Under the pieces are notes generated by a model, which saw only the letters and a list, made by a program, of their open reading frames with translations, searched no databases and was not told where the DNA came from. Positions 44,298-57,679 of a stretch of 64,000 bases of DNA are shown here, piece by piece. Numbering within the stretch: position 1 is the first letter of the stretch; every line of letters begins with the position of its first letter. Location: assembly GCA_037903475.1 (NCBI GenBank), contig JBAJFG010000604.1, forward strand, positions 1,474,001 to 1,538,000, given 5' to 3'. The position numbers were made by a program, and so were the translations under genes. The DNA is from Ancylostoma caninum. Lineage: Eukaryota; Nematoda; Chromadorea; Rhabditida; Ancylostomatidae.

Positions 44298-45164
44298 TTC
44301 AGTTCACTTTGTATTTATTTGGTTTGTTTCCAAGTGTTTTCAAGGTCAAGCCAGAAATTTCATACAAAATGCAGTAGTGACCAAAAAAGGCAGGTATTTA
44401 CCGATGGTGGTAGTGAAAGAAATGCCCCAAATAAAATTTCTTGCTCAAAATTCTTGGTCTTATTAGGGCAAAAGTCGAGAACGCTAGATGATCACGTTCG
44501 TGGACATCGACATGGCGTCATCACAGTCCGCAAACTTTCAGAGGAGGATCCACTGAAGCAATTAAGAAGTAACAACCAAATGATTTAAATATGTTCTGCC
44601 GTGAAACATGGGATACGAACAGAGGGAGTAACACTTCCAGAAGTTGCCAAGATGGCAGTCAAATTTTGAGCTGGGGAACTGAAATCTCAACAAAAACTTC
44701 CAGCACAGGTTTCAAGATCGCTTTGGTTCTACGGTAATAATGTTCCAGCAAGAGAAATGGCTTCCACGTAACTTTAAGTTGGCTAAAAGTAAGGGTGCGG
44801 GTTCGGCTTAACCACTTGAGGGTTCGGTTTAAGCACTTCATTCTCATCCTCCTCACAACACGCATTAAACCTCACGTAATCAGGGGAAACCTAGGAGCCT
44901 ACCACAGTTTAAACTACGACTGGCTCCCTGAGAATCTCCTTCGAGTAAGATGGTAGAGGAATGCCCTGGTGAAGACGTGCTAAGTCCACATGTAACTCTG
45001 CAGTGCACGTTTTTTTTTTTTCATTCGCAGGGAGAAACTTCCTCTCCACAGGTAGCCGATGTTCCCAACGGAATAAGCTGTACAAGAGCAACTCGAGCCA
45101 AAAAAGGAGAAAGGTGTCAATGAGGCTCGTTTTTGTCAATTTAACACGTTCGCGACCTTACGCT
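44298..45164. other. No gene recognised; short direct repeat
   Basis: GGGTTCGG(C/T)TTAA occurs twice at about 44808-44835, around the word CCACTTGA. Otherwise nothing is recognised. Confidence 0.4.
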
Positions 45165-47620
45165 TTTGGCACAGGCCCCGGCACGAGCCTGTATTAGGGT
45201 CGTAGCCAAAACGAAGCCCCCTTTGAAAAATGCAGATTTTACGAAGCCCCCGCTGAAAATAACAATAGATAGAAGGGAATGACCGCATCCAATGATAGCA
45301 ATTCTACAAGCATTCTCCGTGATTGCAATTAAAGCAATTAGTAGCAATTAAAGGACGATAACCCATTGTGAAACCACAAAACATAACTGCAATAACCAGT
45401 GTAAACCGACAAAACATAACTATAATTCTTTACCAAGAGCAATCAATGAATGGACCATTCCACACTGCGGCAGAAATTATACTGACGGAATCAGGAAAAG
45501 ATAAGGTCGACATTGGTCGCCAAGAGCCGAACAGAACAACAAACTAATCGAGAATAAAGGAATAAAAACTCTGGAAAAAAATAGAGACCAAACTAATGAC
45601 AGTAGCCTGCGTAGAAAAAAAGGACCGAGGCTTTCAAAGGGGCTTTCAAATGATTTCACTTTCCGCGCAGGCTCGATTGGGTCGGCGTTCCGCTTTGGAG
45701 CGCGGCTAAACGGCTTGCGATAGTGCCTTGGAGCGAGCCGAGAAGGGCAAATACTCACAAGATAGGAGATGATAAGTGATAGTATGTGAGGCGTATGATA
45801 GCACATACCTACAAGTATAGGGGGCATGGTAGGAGGTTGGAAACTTGTGTTTGAATAGGGAAATTATGCCCACGACAGGCTCAGCTTGTACCCCAGCCTG
45901 TCTGAAACAGGCTGGCCCCTTTACCGAGCATACAATTCCTGGATTCACATGAGTTTTGTGATCTGATAGCATGCATTTATTTTGAGTGCTATGACGCTTC
46001 TTCACCCCAAATTTGGTGTCAATCGGTTAAGCCTCGAGTTAACGGCAGAGCCTTGCAACCACTCAGACTCAGAATGTGAGCGTATACTTTTCTAGTTCAC
46101 ATAAGTTTAGATTGTCTCTCCCAAAATCTTCTAGTGTTCCCTTAGTTCTTATCTCACTGAAGATTCCAGCTCAATCCATGCAGATTCCGCGGCGCAGGAG
46201 TCGTTTAAGTCCTCCGGAGGGTGACGGTCAAGAGGTGCGCTCGAGAATTCCTCGCACCTCTCTCGCACATCGCTCGCACCTATAATTGCGGGTGTCGTGT
46301 AGGAGCTGCCCATATCGGCATCAGATGTTACCAGCTAATGTAGGGTGTCTCACGAACCGAGCCTTGCCGCCAGAAACGTCGCGCGCGGCAGAAGGGCGTT
46401 GAAGGTGTGCAGAAGACGCGGACACCACAGTATGGAGCGGGTAATGCGCTGTTATTTGAAGTAGTTCGGAACTTTTGGTGCTGGGATGCCAAAATCGCAT
46501 TCACCATGCAACAAGGAAATCCACTGTCAGCAGTATATACGCACTAATAATGCCAAAACGAAATGAATGTGCAAGGATCTACCCGAAGCTCCCTTTCTTT
46601 TGCTTTCTAAGCAAAGTTTTAGACTACGCAGCTCCATAAGCTTCTCGATGATGCAGTTTAACAGTCGAAATATCAGTTGAACAGTCGAAAAGTCTTGGAA
46701 GCTTTTCTCAAGCGAAAAAGACATTCTCTAGCGTTTTTTTGTACTGTAACAGGTAGCAAATTCCGTGCGAAGACTTGATGTCCTAAGCACGGAGTAGTGA
46801 GTGAAGTCAGGCAGATCTACAAGACCAATGATTAAGTTAAAAATAAAGTTTGATGAGACACTTCAGCGGAATCAGAAAAAGAAAGCAAAAAGCGTCTACG
46901 TCAGGTATTTCTGCTAACGTGGTGAAAATCCCCATGAAACCCATTGAATTAAATAAATTGACAAGATGAAAAGAACTTCAAAGGACTAGGCCGGAATCTT
47001 ATGGATGCCCTTGTGACTCAGAAGATCAATCAGTCATTGAGAGCTTAATCTTGAAAATCATACTTATTCACTTGCGTTGAGATATTTAAAAAAAAGGTTT
47101 TGCGCGAATTAGTTCTTTTCTATATTATCAAGTACCACCACTGCAACGACCGTCCATCGCGCGCGACGATTCGTACGAGTTGTCTCACTAGCTGTCTTCT
47201 CTAGCTATGAAGGGTTCAGAGGCAGATGGATACTGTAGCCATGGCTGCCTCTGCCTGTGGGAATGTGCGGTCGAGGTGCGACATGACCCAGCTAACGAGC
47301 GAGCGCACCTCTTGTCTCGGACCCCCTCCGGATTATGGGAATCTGTACATGATCTGCTCCAATCGAACTTTTCAACATCGATCGCCGCAATTGCTCTGCT
47401 AAAGCTATGAACAGTTCTTTTGCGAGCCTTTTTCGTCTTTCATCGCCTTTATCAACGCATTTCTCTTCTTTGGACCAACGATCACCTTAAAGTTTTTCTG
47501 GGGCTCGGCCCCGAACCCGTACGAAGCCCGTTTTGCTTTTCGACCCTTTTACGAAGCTCAGCTTGCCCACCGACAAGCTGCGCTGGGGCCTGTTTTGGCA
47601 TGGTTTGTCACATGGGACAC
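45165..47620. repeat. Degenerate long inverted-repeat element(s)
   Basis: Outer segments match inversely: 45170-45235 (CACAGGCCCCGGC..., CCAAAACGAAGCCCCC) against 47495-47610 (complement CAGGCCCCAGCGCAGC, AAAACGGGCTTCGTACG). An inner pair is clearer: 46211-46268 (TCCGGAGGG, AAGAGGTGCGCTCG, TCGCACCTC) against 47265-47331. A CCAGCCTGT hairpin sits at 45893-45915. The minus-strand frames at 45477-46005 have no gene character. Probably an old foldback transposon with a nested smaller one. Confidence 0.4.
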
Positions 47621-48526
47621 ACGCGCTTTTGCACAAGTGGGACCCGTGCTCAACAGCTTGAGCACGTGGTCACACGCGGTAGGAATATTTCCTCCCCCGC
47701 ATAGTACCCCGAATTTGCGCAAATCTGGACCCGATCTTTTTGTCTTTTGTGATCGTCAAGAGCGTTTCTAAATATTAGTCGTCCATTCACTTGATATTGA
47801 TTGTAGTTTCTTTTTCATATGTATCGTTCTCTCTGGTGTATGTTTCAACCACATAATAAAAAAAGTTTGAGGGAAGATATGTTCCGCCCAGTGCATTTCT
47901 AGAAAGCTTGAATATTTGTTAGTATAACACTGCACAGAAGTTTGCCAATTATGACTGCTTCACAGAAATATAACTCTGAAAAGAGCGTGCTCACCCGGTC
48001 GAGCACGCGGTTCCACGCATCGCACCATGCGTGTCAACCGGTTGAGCACATTGTCGCGAAGGTGTTAAGCCGCTACAACCTTTGCGATTAGTGCAAAACA
48101 ATCCATTTGTATCTATTAACTTTATGTTTGGAAACTTTATGTTTGTCCGGCCCACTCCTTTTTTTACCAGACTCTTGTTGGTTTTTCCCACGCATAACAC
48201 ATTTCTTCAAATCCAACACATACATAGAACGTTAGTTTGCTTATGAATAACTTATTCTAAAAATGTATTTCTCCAACATATGTCACAAATGAACTGTTAG
48301 AATGGCCTAGTTCTCATCTTTAAAAAAAGGATAAACAGTTCAATCCGACTCGAATGCACATTCCTAAGCTACCTACATAGTTTGAATACCCAAGCCAAAT
48401 CTGTAGGGTGGGTGTTCGAACCAAATCAAGCTACCAACCAAACTTTACTTTCTGCATATCCGAGCATAACTTTAATCCAAAGTTCCGTGACAATCACAAC
48501 AAAATTTTTGGAAATGGATTTCTACC
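47621..48526. other. No gene recognised; small palindromes
   Basis: GTGCTCAACAGCTTGAGCAC (about 47648) is a short hairpin, and a related GAGCAC word pair recurs at 48000-48052. The rest is AT-rich. Confidence 0.4.
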
Positions 48527-48598
48527 TCAAAACAAAATCTCACTCAATGATATATTTACCATTCAAAACAAAATCACATTCAATGATATATTTACCAT
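48527..48598. repeat. 36-bp tandem duplication
   Basis: 48527-48562 and 48563-48598 are adjacent 36-bp copies differing at two positions. Confidence 0.9.
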
Positions 48599-48744
48599 TA
48601 CTGTGTGACACCTTCACCCATATACATATGGTCCAGCCTACCTACCTCCTTTTCGCCAGAATTATGCAGGCAGTGGATCGAAAAATTCTGACCCTTCAGT
48701 TTTGAACCGCTGTTGATTGCTAAGCTGCACTTTCCATAGTAGGG

Positions 48745-49330
48745 TGTTCATGGACAGGAAAAGCGCGACAGGCCCAGGTATTGCAAATATGGAAGATGTG
48801 ACAGAAATTCGTAACCTAGATCCTGAGTCTTCTCATGACTTGCATTTGCAATGTGCTCGTGAGCACTAGCGTTGTTCGCGTATAAGACCACACTTAAGCC
48901 GCCACTTGCAATATCCTTTAGAAAGTTTTTCTCATTTGGACGAAGAAGCAGCGATTCCTTGATGCTCAGCCGGGATGACTTGCCGGATTCGCACAACTCG
49001 TGGAGTAGTTATGTCCATACAACTTTGCTATGACCGAGGGCGTGAGGATGCTCAATGGAGGTCGCATAGTCGCATTAGAATGTCTTCGCCAACTCGCAGG
49101 TGTTGGCCTCCAGGTCCGCCTTCGGAGCGTCCTGCGAATCATCGTTTTTGACAGTCGATGCACGTCTAGGTCGTGAGTGACTTTAAAGCGTTATTTGGCC
49201 AGACTCGAAGCCATGGCACCACCGTCAAATGGTGAATAACGTTCTGTTCAAACTCAGCACATATATTGGCGTCGGCACTTCCTACTGGGTGTCCTTGCAG
49301 GAATTCATATAGACAAAGAAGTGAAAAGAG
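48745..49330 (-). pseudogene. mariner transposase relic
   Basis: On the minus strand, in order: YEFLQGHPVGSADANICAEF (helix-turn-helix start), RTLRRR then GGQHLRVGEDI, a HALGHSKVV segment, LCESGKSSRLSIKESLLLRP, FLKDI, then VVLYANNASAHEHIANAS. The last would normally be HHDNARPH, so the second catalytic Asp is Asn. A central block including TGDEKW is deleted and the frames shift repeatedly. No terminal repeats were located. Confidence 0.7.
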
Positions 49331-52300
49331 ACTCCACTAGCTGGAGGCGTTGCTACTTGAATACCAATAAGGATTCCCTGTTATACCTGTTATACGCTTC
49401 ACGTGAAAGTTTCGAGAACATACTACCTTACACCACACCAAAATCAAACCTGCCTAGCTGCTTTTGCGTCTTAGAATTGAAAATAAGTGTTGCAGAACTT
49501 TGCCACCAACCCAATATACATATACGATAAGCAGCCCCCCCCCCCTAACCATCGTTGGCTCGCTTCGCTATCGTTTCATGAATCACAGCCCAGAAAAGTA
49601 GGACCATATTTCAAAAACTCATCTTATTTCAAAATTTCGCAACACACTAGTTTAGGCTGCAAGAATGAATGTCCACTGAAAAGAAAACAATTACTTGATC
49701 TGATCTATGAATCGAGAGATGACCACGGCGGTCATTGCTTGGCTGAGGTGAGGAGTGAAGTTGACAACTAATGCGCTTTTTCCACTTGAACAAAAACTTA
49801 CAGTAAAACTCTAAACAAAAAAAATATCGTCATTCCACTAACCTGACCCCGCACAAGTTTCACTTTTTTCCGCAAAATTGTCGTGTGACACCTCACGCAT
49901 GAGGCGCAAAACACACAAATTTGAAATTGAGCGCTATTGCAAGTTATTTCGCAGGCAAATTCGAAAGCTGCAGACTCCCAATATCAGGCCTATCTATGCT
50001 TCCATGATCCTTTATGCGGCGAGCAACTGCACGTAAGAAGATACTAGTTGTAAAGCAAGCGCTCCTTGAGCTGCATCAATAACATTTCATGACCACGACA
50101 GATGTGAAAAGTGAACAAGACTACCACGAGGTGCGTGCGATGGATTATTAAAACATGAAATATTGTTCTAGAGGGGCATAATGATTATCTTTTTTGAAAA
50201 ACCTAATAAATCAAAGGCAGTACAGAAGGGCGCCAAGCAAATCACTGTGCCTGAAGCAGTTAAAGAGTAGCAGTCGCTTCAGTTGTTCTTATTTTGATGT
50301 TTGCGCCATGCCTACACATAGAGAGCCATCACAAATACTGCAATTAGACAAACATAGCACCACACAGGTTCTCTGCAGCATTATAGAAGTTTAATGCGAT
50401 CATTGTTAAGATGTCATTCACGACGAAACACAAATCATATAAATTCACGGAAATATAAAGTAGCGCTAAATCTTTAACCGGCTATTGACCACAAAATTCA
50501 GGACAAAGGACATGAACAGAAATCAATGAAAAGAGCAAAAGCTCTATGCTCCTGTGACTGTTCTGCAGTGACACAGCGAATGATGTATAGACGACAGGCG
50601 GCAATGACCTGCTCTTGCCCCAAATCCCATCACATAGTGCAGTATAAGCTAGGTGTGGCTCCAGTTGCACCAAGACGAGAAGGATTCAAGGATATTCGAT
50701 GATTCAGGGATGTTCAAAAAATAGGAATAAATTTAAGACAATGACCAAATGGGGAGAAGAAATAACACATTCTAAATAGTAACCAATGTCAATTACCCCT
50801 CATTCACAGAACTTGATGCGGGGCAAATACACGAAATAAAAACGGGTAGAAACACATATATAACAGCTAAAAATTATTCTTATCTCACATTAATTCCGTT
50901 GAAGATGTGTACTTGAACAACAACATGGTAATTTGAAGAAACAACACAGCGTTCAGCATAAATACATGTGTTCACTTCACAGGAGCGCTTTCTAGTTCCA
51001 TAACAAATGAGAAAATAGCAGATAATTAATACTGGGTGGAAGGAATGAGCACCTGACCACTGCTGCAAAAAAAAAGGTGAAGGAATCGACTCGTTAAGTG
51101 CCGCTGCCAGCATAAGGTAGGATCGCCTTAGCTTTGAAAGTAATTCTGTTTTGAACGCAGCAAAGAAAGAAACATTGCCACTACTTACCGTACTTTGCTG
51201 AACACTCTAACAAAGTACATTTGAAAATGGATGAATTCTTCTTGTACACATTGCAATTTGAAAGTACGTGATGAACAAAAAGGGAACTAATTAGCATCTG
51301 GTTGACTTACTTTTCATCCTAGTCTTATAATTTAATTCCTTTATTATTTCACGACGGATTTCGACTTCAGAGAGTTTCTAGTACAAAAGGGCTTCGATTA
51401 GCTGAAGAATTTGAAGAATGCAAACCAAAACAACGAATTGATAGCCAGAAAAAATAAACTGATAATAATGGTCCCGCGGAAAAGAAGCACAGGCTATCGT
51501 ATGAATTTGTGAGGTTTAGCAGTTTCTTCTTTCGTTGTAAAACTGGTGACGAGTAAAGAACAGGCGTCGCAAACCATAATGTGAGAAAGCGTCGCACCAG
51601 AAGTACAGTGAAATGAATGATTCATATCATAGCATCGTCACTAGCTAGCTTTTAACGAAGAAAACAATGCCCTCACAAATACAAATTCGTAGAAGTGAAC
51701 GAAATCTTTCCTAACATCCGGGCTGCAGATGTGGGAGCAATCTGCCCCTTCGTTATGTGAGTACCAGCCGACTCGGTAAGTCGTTAAAAACGTGAGAATG
51801 CAAACGCAGAGATACTGCTCCGAATTTCAACAAAAAAAAAGGCTGCACAGGCCTAGCTCAGTCACGCTATAATCCAACAAATTCATCATTTCTTCAACTC
51901 GTCACTTTCATACACTTACGATCGCATTGGAGAAAAAAATATTCCTCATGTGAATCTCGTCCTAATCGATTTAGACCTCATTGACTATAAGTGCTCCTGT
52001 CTATATAAGTATTTTCGGAACACTAGCACGCATTTCCTCGCTGGTTTTTGTTATAAAAGCGTAATGAGATGCTCTTTTTCTGATTAAATTTAACTCAGAG
52101 CTTATAGTTAAACAGTTATAACGAGTTTTGAAACGTCAGACTTAGAAACGATTGAGAACGAGAGATATAATCAAGCTATTCTCCTGCACCACTATCATCA
52201 TCAAATAAAAAAAAAATCCAACAGATGCAGCTGCACAGAATGGCTGCTGACAGCAGTATCTTCAGCAATACCATTAGACCACTAATACACTTGAGGACAC

Positions 52301-52971
52301 GTGCAATCCTCTGCCGGGCGATCAGCAAACATCACTCAGAGCAAAGATACATAATGAGATTATGTGCTCCCTCGGCGAATAAGTGTACTCCAAATGAGAT
52401 GTCACACCGTACGGATCTAACGAAAACCTTATAACTCAACAACATCACCTTCTCATATGAATTTGCCTGATTTCTTGTAACACAAGAAAACTTTCAAAAC
52501 TTCGAAAGTTAGGTAAGATAATAATTCCTTCAAACTATAGGAAAGCTGGGGGCGAAAAAAAACTGATAAAGAAGAGGAGAAGTCAGATGCACAACGGAGG
52601 TGTAAGTCACAGCTGAAGAGTCAAGCAAGATTAGTAACAAGCAATGTTTTAGCATTACTGATAATACTGAAGCACAGACATAGAAGAAAGAAACACTAAA
52701 ACATGAAGAGATGAACTAGTTCTTTCCTCATTCCTACTTGAATATGAGTATTGGCGTCAAAAAGGAAGGGTAATCGTTGCAACAGACGCCACCAGCTGTC
52801 GCGTTATAGGGATTACACACAGTAGCAGAGTAGGACAGCATCAGGAATATGAAAACGACCAGCACTAAAACTTGGAGGCGCCCTTTCAATGCTAACGGAT
52901 AGCAAAGAGAAAGATAAGTATGCAGAACTTCATACCAGAAGAATGAAAATGCGCATGAAGTGTTGAGATAG
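49331..52971. other. No certain gene
   Basis: Long AT-rich stretch. A minus frame at 50482-50673 (LEPHLAYTALCDGIWGKSR) is protein-like but has no splice partners. No repeats with clear ends were seen. Confidence 0.35.
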
Positions 52972-55869
52972 TTAGTCGTACTCAGCTGATTCTAAGTACT
53001 GCAGTATAATAAGAAAAATATGTACTTGATTTTCGATGAAAGAAATGGATATTATGAGCGAGCGACTGTTTGATTAAGCAGGGATTCCACCTTGCAACAC
53101 CACTTATCCTCATTCTGTGCAAACGTAGCTGCAACGTATGACAAACACTCCCTTTAAATGATAAGATGCTATCGATCCAGTCCAGGTTGAAGATCGGCGA
53201 TATTTTCATGAATGGAGCAAAATGTCGAGCAATATAGAGTATATGAACAGTTAAAGAATACACTTACAGGACCGAAAACACATTTCGCATTCATTAAGGT
53301 CATTTTCAGCAATATCCCCATTGATCAAATCAGTGAGGGCAGAATCGACGGACTTCGTTCTGAACAAAAAATCAGTTAAACGCAAACAAATCATAACAAA
53401 TGAAGCAATAGCGCAACAAAACTTTATATCTATATCTTGACCTTTCAATCCCTTCGCTAGCATAGGAATCCAAGTGTTTTTGAATTTCTGATAGATCTGG
53501 GTATTTGGTAGATTCTTGGCAAAAACGCTCGTAGCTCTCCACACTCTCTGAGCAATCAATACCAGAACAAGTGAGTTCCGCTGAAAGTGTGGTACTATGA
53601 GGAATTGTGGAATTAAGAAAACCGGCATCTAACAAAAAATTCAACTACATCCCATGTCGCAATGTGTGTTATTCGTTTCATAGGGAAAGTGCAACAGCAA
53701 AACCTAGGAGATCGAAATGTTACCCGATTCGGAAGTTTGCCCTGAAGAGTGCTATAGAATATTTTTCTTTTTCGTTTTCTTCCTCCGGCATCCTGAGCGG
53801 AAGAATATAAACGTGCAGGAAACAGTAAACAAATCCATGGACCTATACCCAGAAGAATAAGGCGGTAACCTCTCGAGGAAATTACTGCAGCGCCAAGGCC
53901 TCATACAAATAGGTATCATTTCAATCTGCTAGGATAGCCATTCGCACTTGCCTTATCAGTAACAAAGTATAAAAAGAAAACAAAAAAAATATTGGGAAAA
54001 CACCTTGTGAAATAGGCAGTGTACGAAGCGAAGAAGTGTCTTCGTTTGAAATACACCTCTCCACCCCTCCACTAGTCTCAGCACCCTCGTCACTCTCGGC
54101 TGAACGTGTGCTCGTACTCTTGTGCATTGAGGCCGGTGAATTTGTTCTCTCCGAAGAAAAACCTGAATATATCGCGGTCACACTTTTTCAAAGCCAGTTC
54201 TCAATGTATTTCGAGGGCCAAGACGTAAACGACGTAAACTACGACGTAAACGGATGACCTAAGGTGGGGTTGGCTCAGACATGAAGGCAATCTTAACTAT
54301 TTCTAATGTCATAACCATAATCCTCCTTTTCTATGATGCTCGTTGGAGCCGAGACAGCTCTTCTATTAAAGACGTAGACCTTACCTTGTGAAAAGACCAA
54401 AAAATCCTATTCCAGCCGGAATATCTACTTGCTATCACGCCGATACTACAAGCGTTAATCAAGCGTAATTTAAGAACAGTTTCGGTATGTGAGTGCTAAA
54501 GCTATGTACACTGAACGCGTTCTTCAGACTAACCTACGTCCTTACACACTTCCGAAGAGACGTACTACCATCTGTCTAAAATGCTACAAACGGTGCATAT
54601 AGCTGTCCACACTGGGACGACAGACTTAATCATCAACGACTGTGAGTAATACACTGTCATAACAGGTGTGGCGTCATAACTTTCTCGTATAACGCTTCAA
54701 TGTTTACCGTCTAACTCTTCATTAACAGACTTGCTTAAGAATCAAGCGCTTTAGATGTTCTCACACCTGAAAAGTGAGATTGACAACTATGTGAGTGCTA
54801 AAACTATGTACACTGAACGCGTTCTTCAGACTAACCTACGTCCTTACACACTTACTTCAATAAAAAAGCAAAAAAAAAAAGATCCAAATGACTTCTGAGA
54901 TCAAACACCCTTTCCGACTTAGGACAATTCTGTGATATTTGCAACTGACAATGTCTTGATGCTAGTTTGGAATCCCTGAAGTTAGTGTGTCCAAATTCGA
55001 CCTTGACCCTTCCTCTTTCACATGCATTTGCATTTGTATTTGGTCACTCCCTGTTCTAGCTTCCAAATGAGCTTCCTTATAATGTGACCTGACTAGGGTT
55101 TTGGGCGAGTATGGTTCATGTGTTTCCCGACTTTTTCAAACCTCAATGAAGGCAACGGGAGCAAAACGTTGGCCTAACAGAGTCTTACACTAAGATCGGT
55201 CGATGAATACCGATAACTGTTCGAGGAGCAATTGTATTCTTGGTGCATATTAAAAAATACCGTTGTGTTGTACTGCTACAAGTAAAATGTATGAAAAAAA
55301 AATGAAACTGCCAATAAGCTAAACAGAAATAGAATGAAGCAAATGTTCCCGAGAGAAGGTAACATTGTTTTCGCCGGATAGAAAGAACTCTGAACCAAAA
55401 AAAAAGAGGTCCATTCATGACGCCAGGTTTATCAAACGACTTGAGATTCTCAGGATTAGCTTATCGTTAGTCACTTACATATTGTAGCTATCACTGAAAC
55501 GCCCCGACCCAAAGACTGACCTATTACATTACAGATCGGTGGTAGCAGCTCAACTATTTAGGCAAATACAAAACAGTCTTAGCGAAAATTTTTGCCACAT
55601 TTCGCGCGTATGTAGCAGTCTCGAGGGGTAACTATGTGACGAGGTCTGGTCACAAAAAGACAGATACTGGTCAAAATATTGATGTTGTTTGACATCTCAG
55701 TTTTTTTCTTCGAACATAACACCTACCAATTACAGAACTAGTCCTGGACGATGACATTAGCGCAGATATACGCATCCTGGAACAATTGTTTGCAGTAGAT
55801 ACTCCATTTTTTCGTTTTCGTATAGCACGCATTCTTTCTTTTGATTGCCTGGTATCACGGTTCCTCGAG
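52972..55869 (-). CDS. Minus-strand multi-exon gene, 3' part, family unknown
   Basis: Eight exons in transcript order: 55869-55772 (RGTVIPGNQKKECVLYENEK), 55275-55211 (QYNTTVFFNMHQEYNCSSNS), 55088-55002 (HYKEAHLEARTGSDQIQM), 54162-54004 (SSERTNSPASMHKSTS, EDTSSLRTLPISQ), 53628-53442 (LTCSGIDCSESVESYERFC, DLSEIQKHLDSYASEGIER), 53359-53268 (LTDLINGDIAENDLNECEMC), 53128-53091 (FAQNEDKWCCK) and 52998-52972 (YLESAEYD, stop TAA). Phases agree at every junction tested except between 55002 and 54162, where a linking exon is missing. The last five exons form a closed, well-supported chain. Cysteines pair up late (CSGIDC, CEMC, CC), suggesting disulphides or metal binding. The start is upstream of the window part I could read. 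Confidence 0.65.
54486..54853. repeat. 66-bp direct repeat, copies 302 bp apart
   Basis: 54486-54551 and 54788-54853 are 66-bp copies with one difference (around GCTAAAGCTATG / GCTAAAACTATG). They lie in a presumed intron of the minus-strand gene and may mark a local duplication or two ends of a repeat. Confidence 0.9.
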
Positions 55870-56239
55870 CTAGAATGATGTACATAAGGTTGCAGCCAGA
55901 AGTAAAGAGACATTCATGTCTTTTTAAGCGCACAGTCCGCTGGTTTCATCCTTTCTGGTTGAGTCTCGGAAAGGTGTGTATCAACCTGTGCAGTTTTTTT
56001 TTTCGAAATTATGGATCCAATTAGAGCACTGTATAAAATTTGCGGATCCAGAAACTTCAAAAGGAAACTTTGCTGAAACTTCGCACAAAGAAAAATATTG
56101 CGGTACTGAACACGGATATTGTACCCATTTTGTGCAGTAACCCTATTTTTGTGGATGTATGCAATGAGGTACCCACATCTGCACCGCCAGCCGCAATTAG
56201 TGCGTTCGGCGCCCACTTGGTACCAGCTCATGGGCAGCG
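55870..56239. other. No certain gene; repeat-like end
   Basis: 56100-56150 (ACGGATATTGTACCCATTTTGTGCAG) resembles the CACGAATATCACACTCATTTTGTGCGG unit of the foldback at 61.3 kb, so part of this stretch probably belongs to that repeat family. A minus frame (55914-56246) is open over it without gene support. Confidence 0.35.
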
Positions 56240-56294
56240 CTGTCACTGGCAGCTCGTCTCAGACATTTGTGAGCAAGTCCCGCTTGACAAAATC

Positions 56295-56326
56295 ATGACT
56301 CCCGCTCGAATGTGAGCGGGAGTCAT
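56295..56326. repeat. 13-bp perfect hairpin within a GC-rich block
   Basis: 56295-56307 pairs with 56314-56326 around a 6-nt loop. Just downstream GATTTTGTCCCG-like words occur three times (56340-56402). The block 56200-56780 is much more GC-rich than its surroundings, with open frames on both strands, and looks repeat-derived. Confidence 0.6.
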
Positions 56327-56780
56327 CAAAAACTGCACATTTTTGTCCCGCACATCCCGATTTTGTCCCGCGAGCTCCGGCGGGATACCGGATTTTGTCC
56401 CGACGATGATACCCAGCTCGCCTGGTCCCTGCGCTGCCACGGTTTCAACCGGGCCTCAGTGGGCCAGACGAGTCCCGTGGGACTCCACTCTCCGCCGAGG
56501 TGGAAAGTAGACTGAGGTCTACATGCAAACTGATGCCCTTATACACCCCTCACTGGAGGCGTATACCGCCATGTGACGATCACAAGCCTGCAATATTTTC
56601 CGATCAATCCCCCAATACAACCAAAATGATGTCTCCCGCCGGTGCACCGCATTTTGTCGCGAAAATGAAAAAGGAGCATTTTGCCAGGCAAGACTCGCGC
56701 CCGAATGTCTGAGCTGCAGAAGCCTTGCGCTTCGTGCGCCTCCGATCCCGCCCACTTCGTAGCGTTCTACGAATGGGAAG

Positions 56781-57679
56781 GTGTACTTATTGGATGAGAT
56801 GCGGGAAAGTGAAACCGGAAAAAGCATTGCATCTGAGAGAGCAGTGGTCTCTGAAGTCTAGAGGGGCGAGAGGGCGGGGTGAGGGAAAAGGTTTTTTTTT
56901 TGCAAAAGGTAGGATGCCTGACAGGATATTAACCAAGTTCATTCAAACTAAATCTTGAATTTAAAATTTAGTGTTATAATCTGTAAAATAGCGGTACTCA
57001 CATATAAACAGTTCAAAAATAGCCATTTTTAACATTTTTTTAAATTTCACAACACAAAGTTGTCGGCGAGAACGGCTCCCCAACAGTTTCTGGGCAGAAG
57101 TACTATGTCATTTGCATAAAGTAATTGTGATTTTTGTTTGTAGATGCGCGCATTCTCCCGATTTCTTATATTTCCTCGAACATTTGCTATTTTTTGAGGG
57201 CTCGCTGCCGTGATACTTGCACCTAATTTTTCAACACGCTATAACTTGACTCAAAGTCAGCTATTTTGTTCTGGCGCAGCAAAGATTTTTCCGGAAGCTA
57301 AAAATTCTACAGGTCTACACCTGCAATAGTGGCACACGTTGTTTTCCAGTAGGGTCAGTTCATTAAAAGTTTTACAGCGAAGGTAAAGCCATAGAAGGTT
57401 GAAATGGGGGTATTCTGTCAAAGGCAGGTATAAGGAGAAATATAGGTTCGGCTAGAATTTTGAAGCACGAATGGCCAATTCTTTATACGGTTGCCACTGT
57501 AACATGCTGGTGCACGTTACCCCACAGCCGGAACAGAACACATATTTCCATGGTAATGAGAAGTTTTGTACGACGGGTTATATCATTGTCTGAGTGCTAA
57601 CAACGGTGTTCTATCACGGATTACGACAATCTCTCAAGAAAATCGCTGACAATCACAAAATGTCCCTCTTTGGATGGAG
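56781..57679. other. No gene recognised
   Basis: T-run at 56893-56902. No splice-bounded frame or inverted ends identified. Confidence 0.45.

Noticed and set aside
45477..46005. Minus-strand frames of 116 and 99 codons
   Set aside because: They overlap in different frames within an inverted-repeat region and have low-complexity composition.
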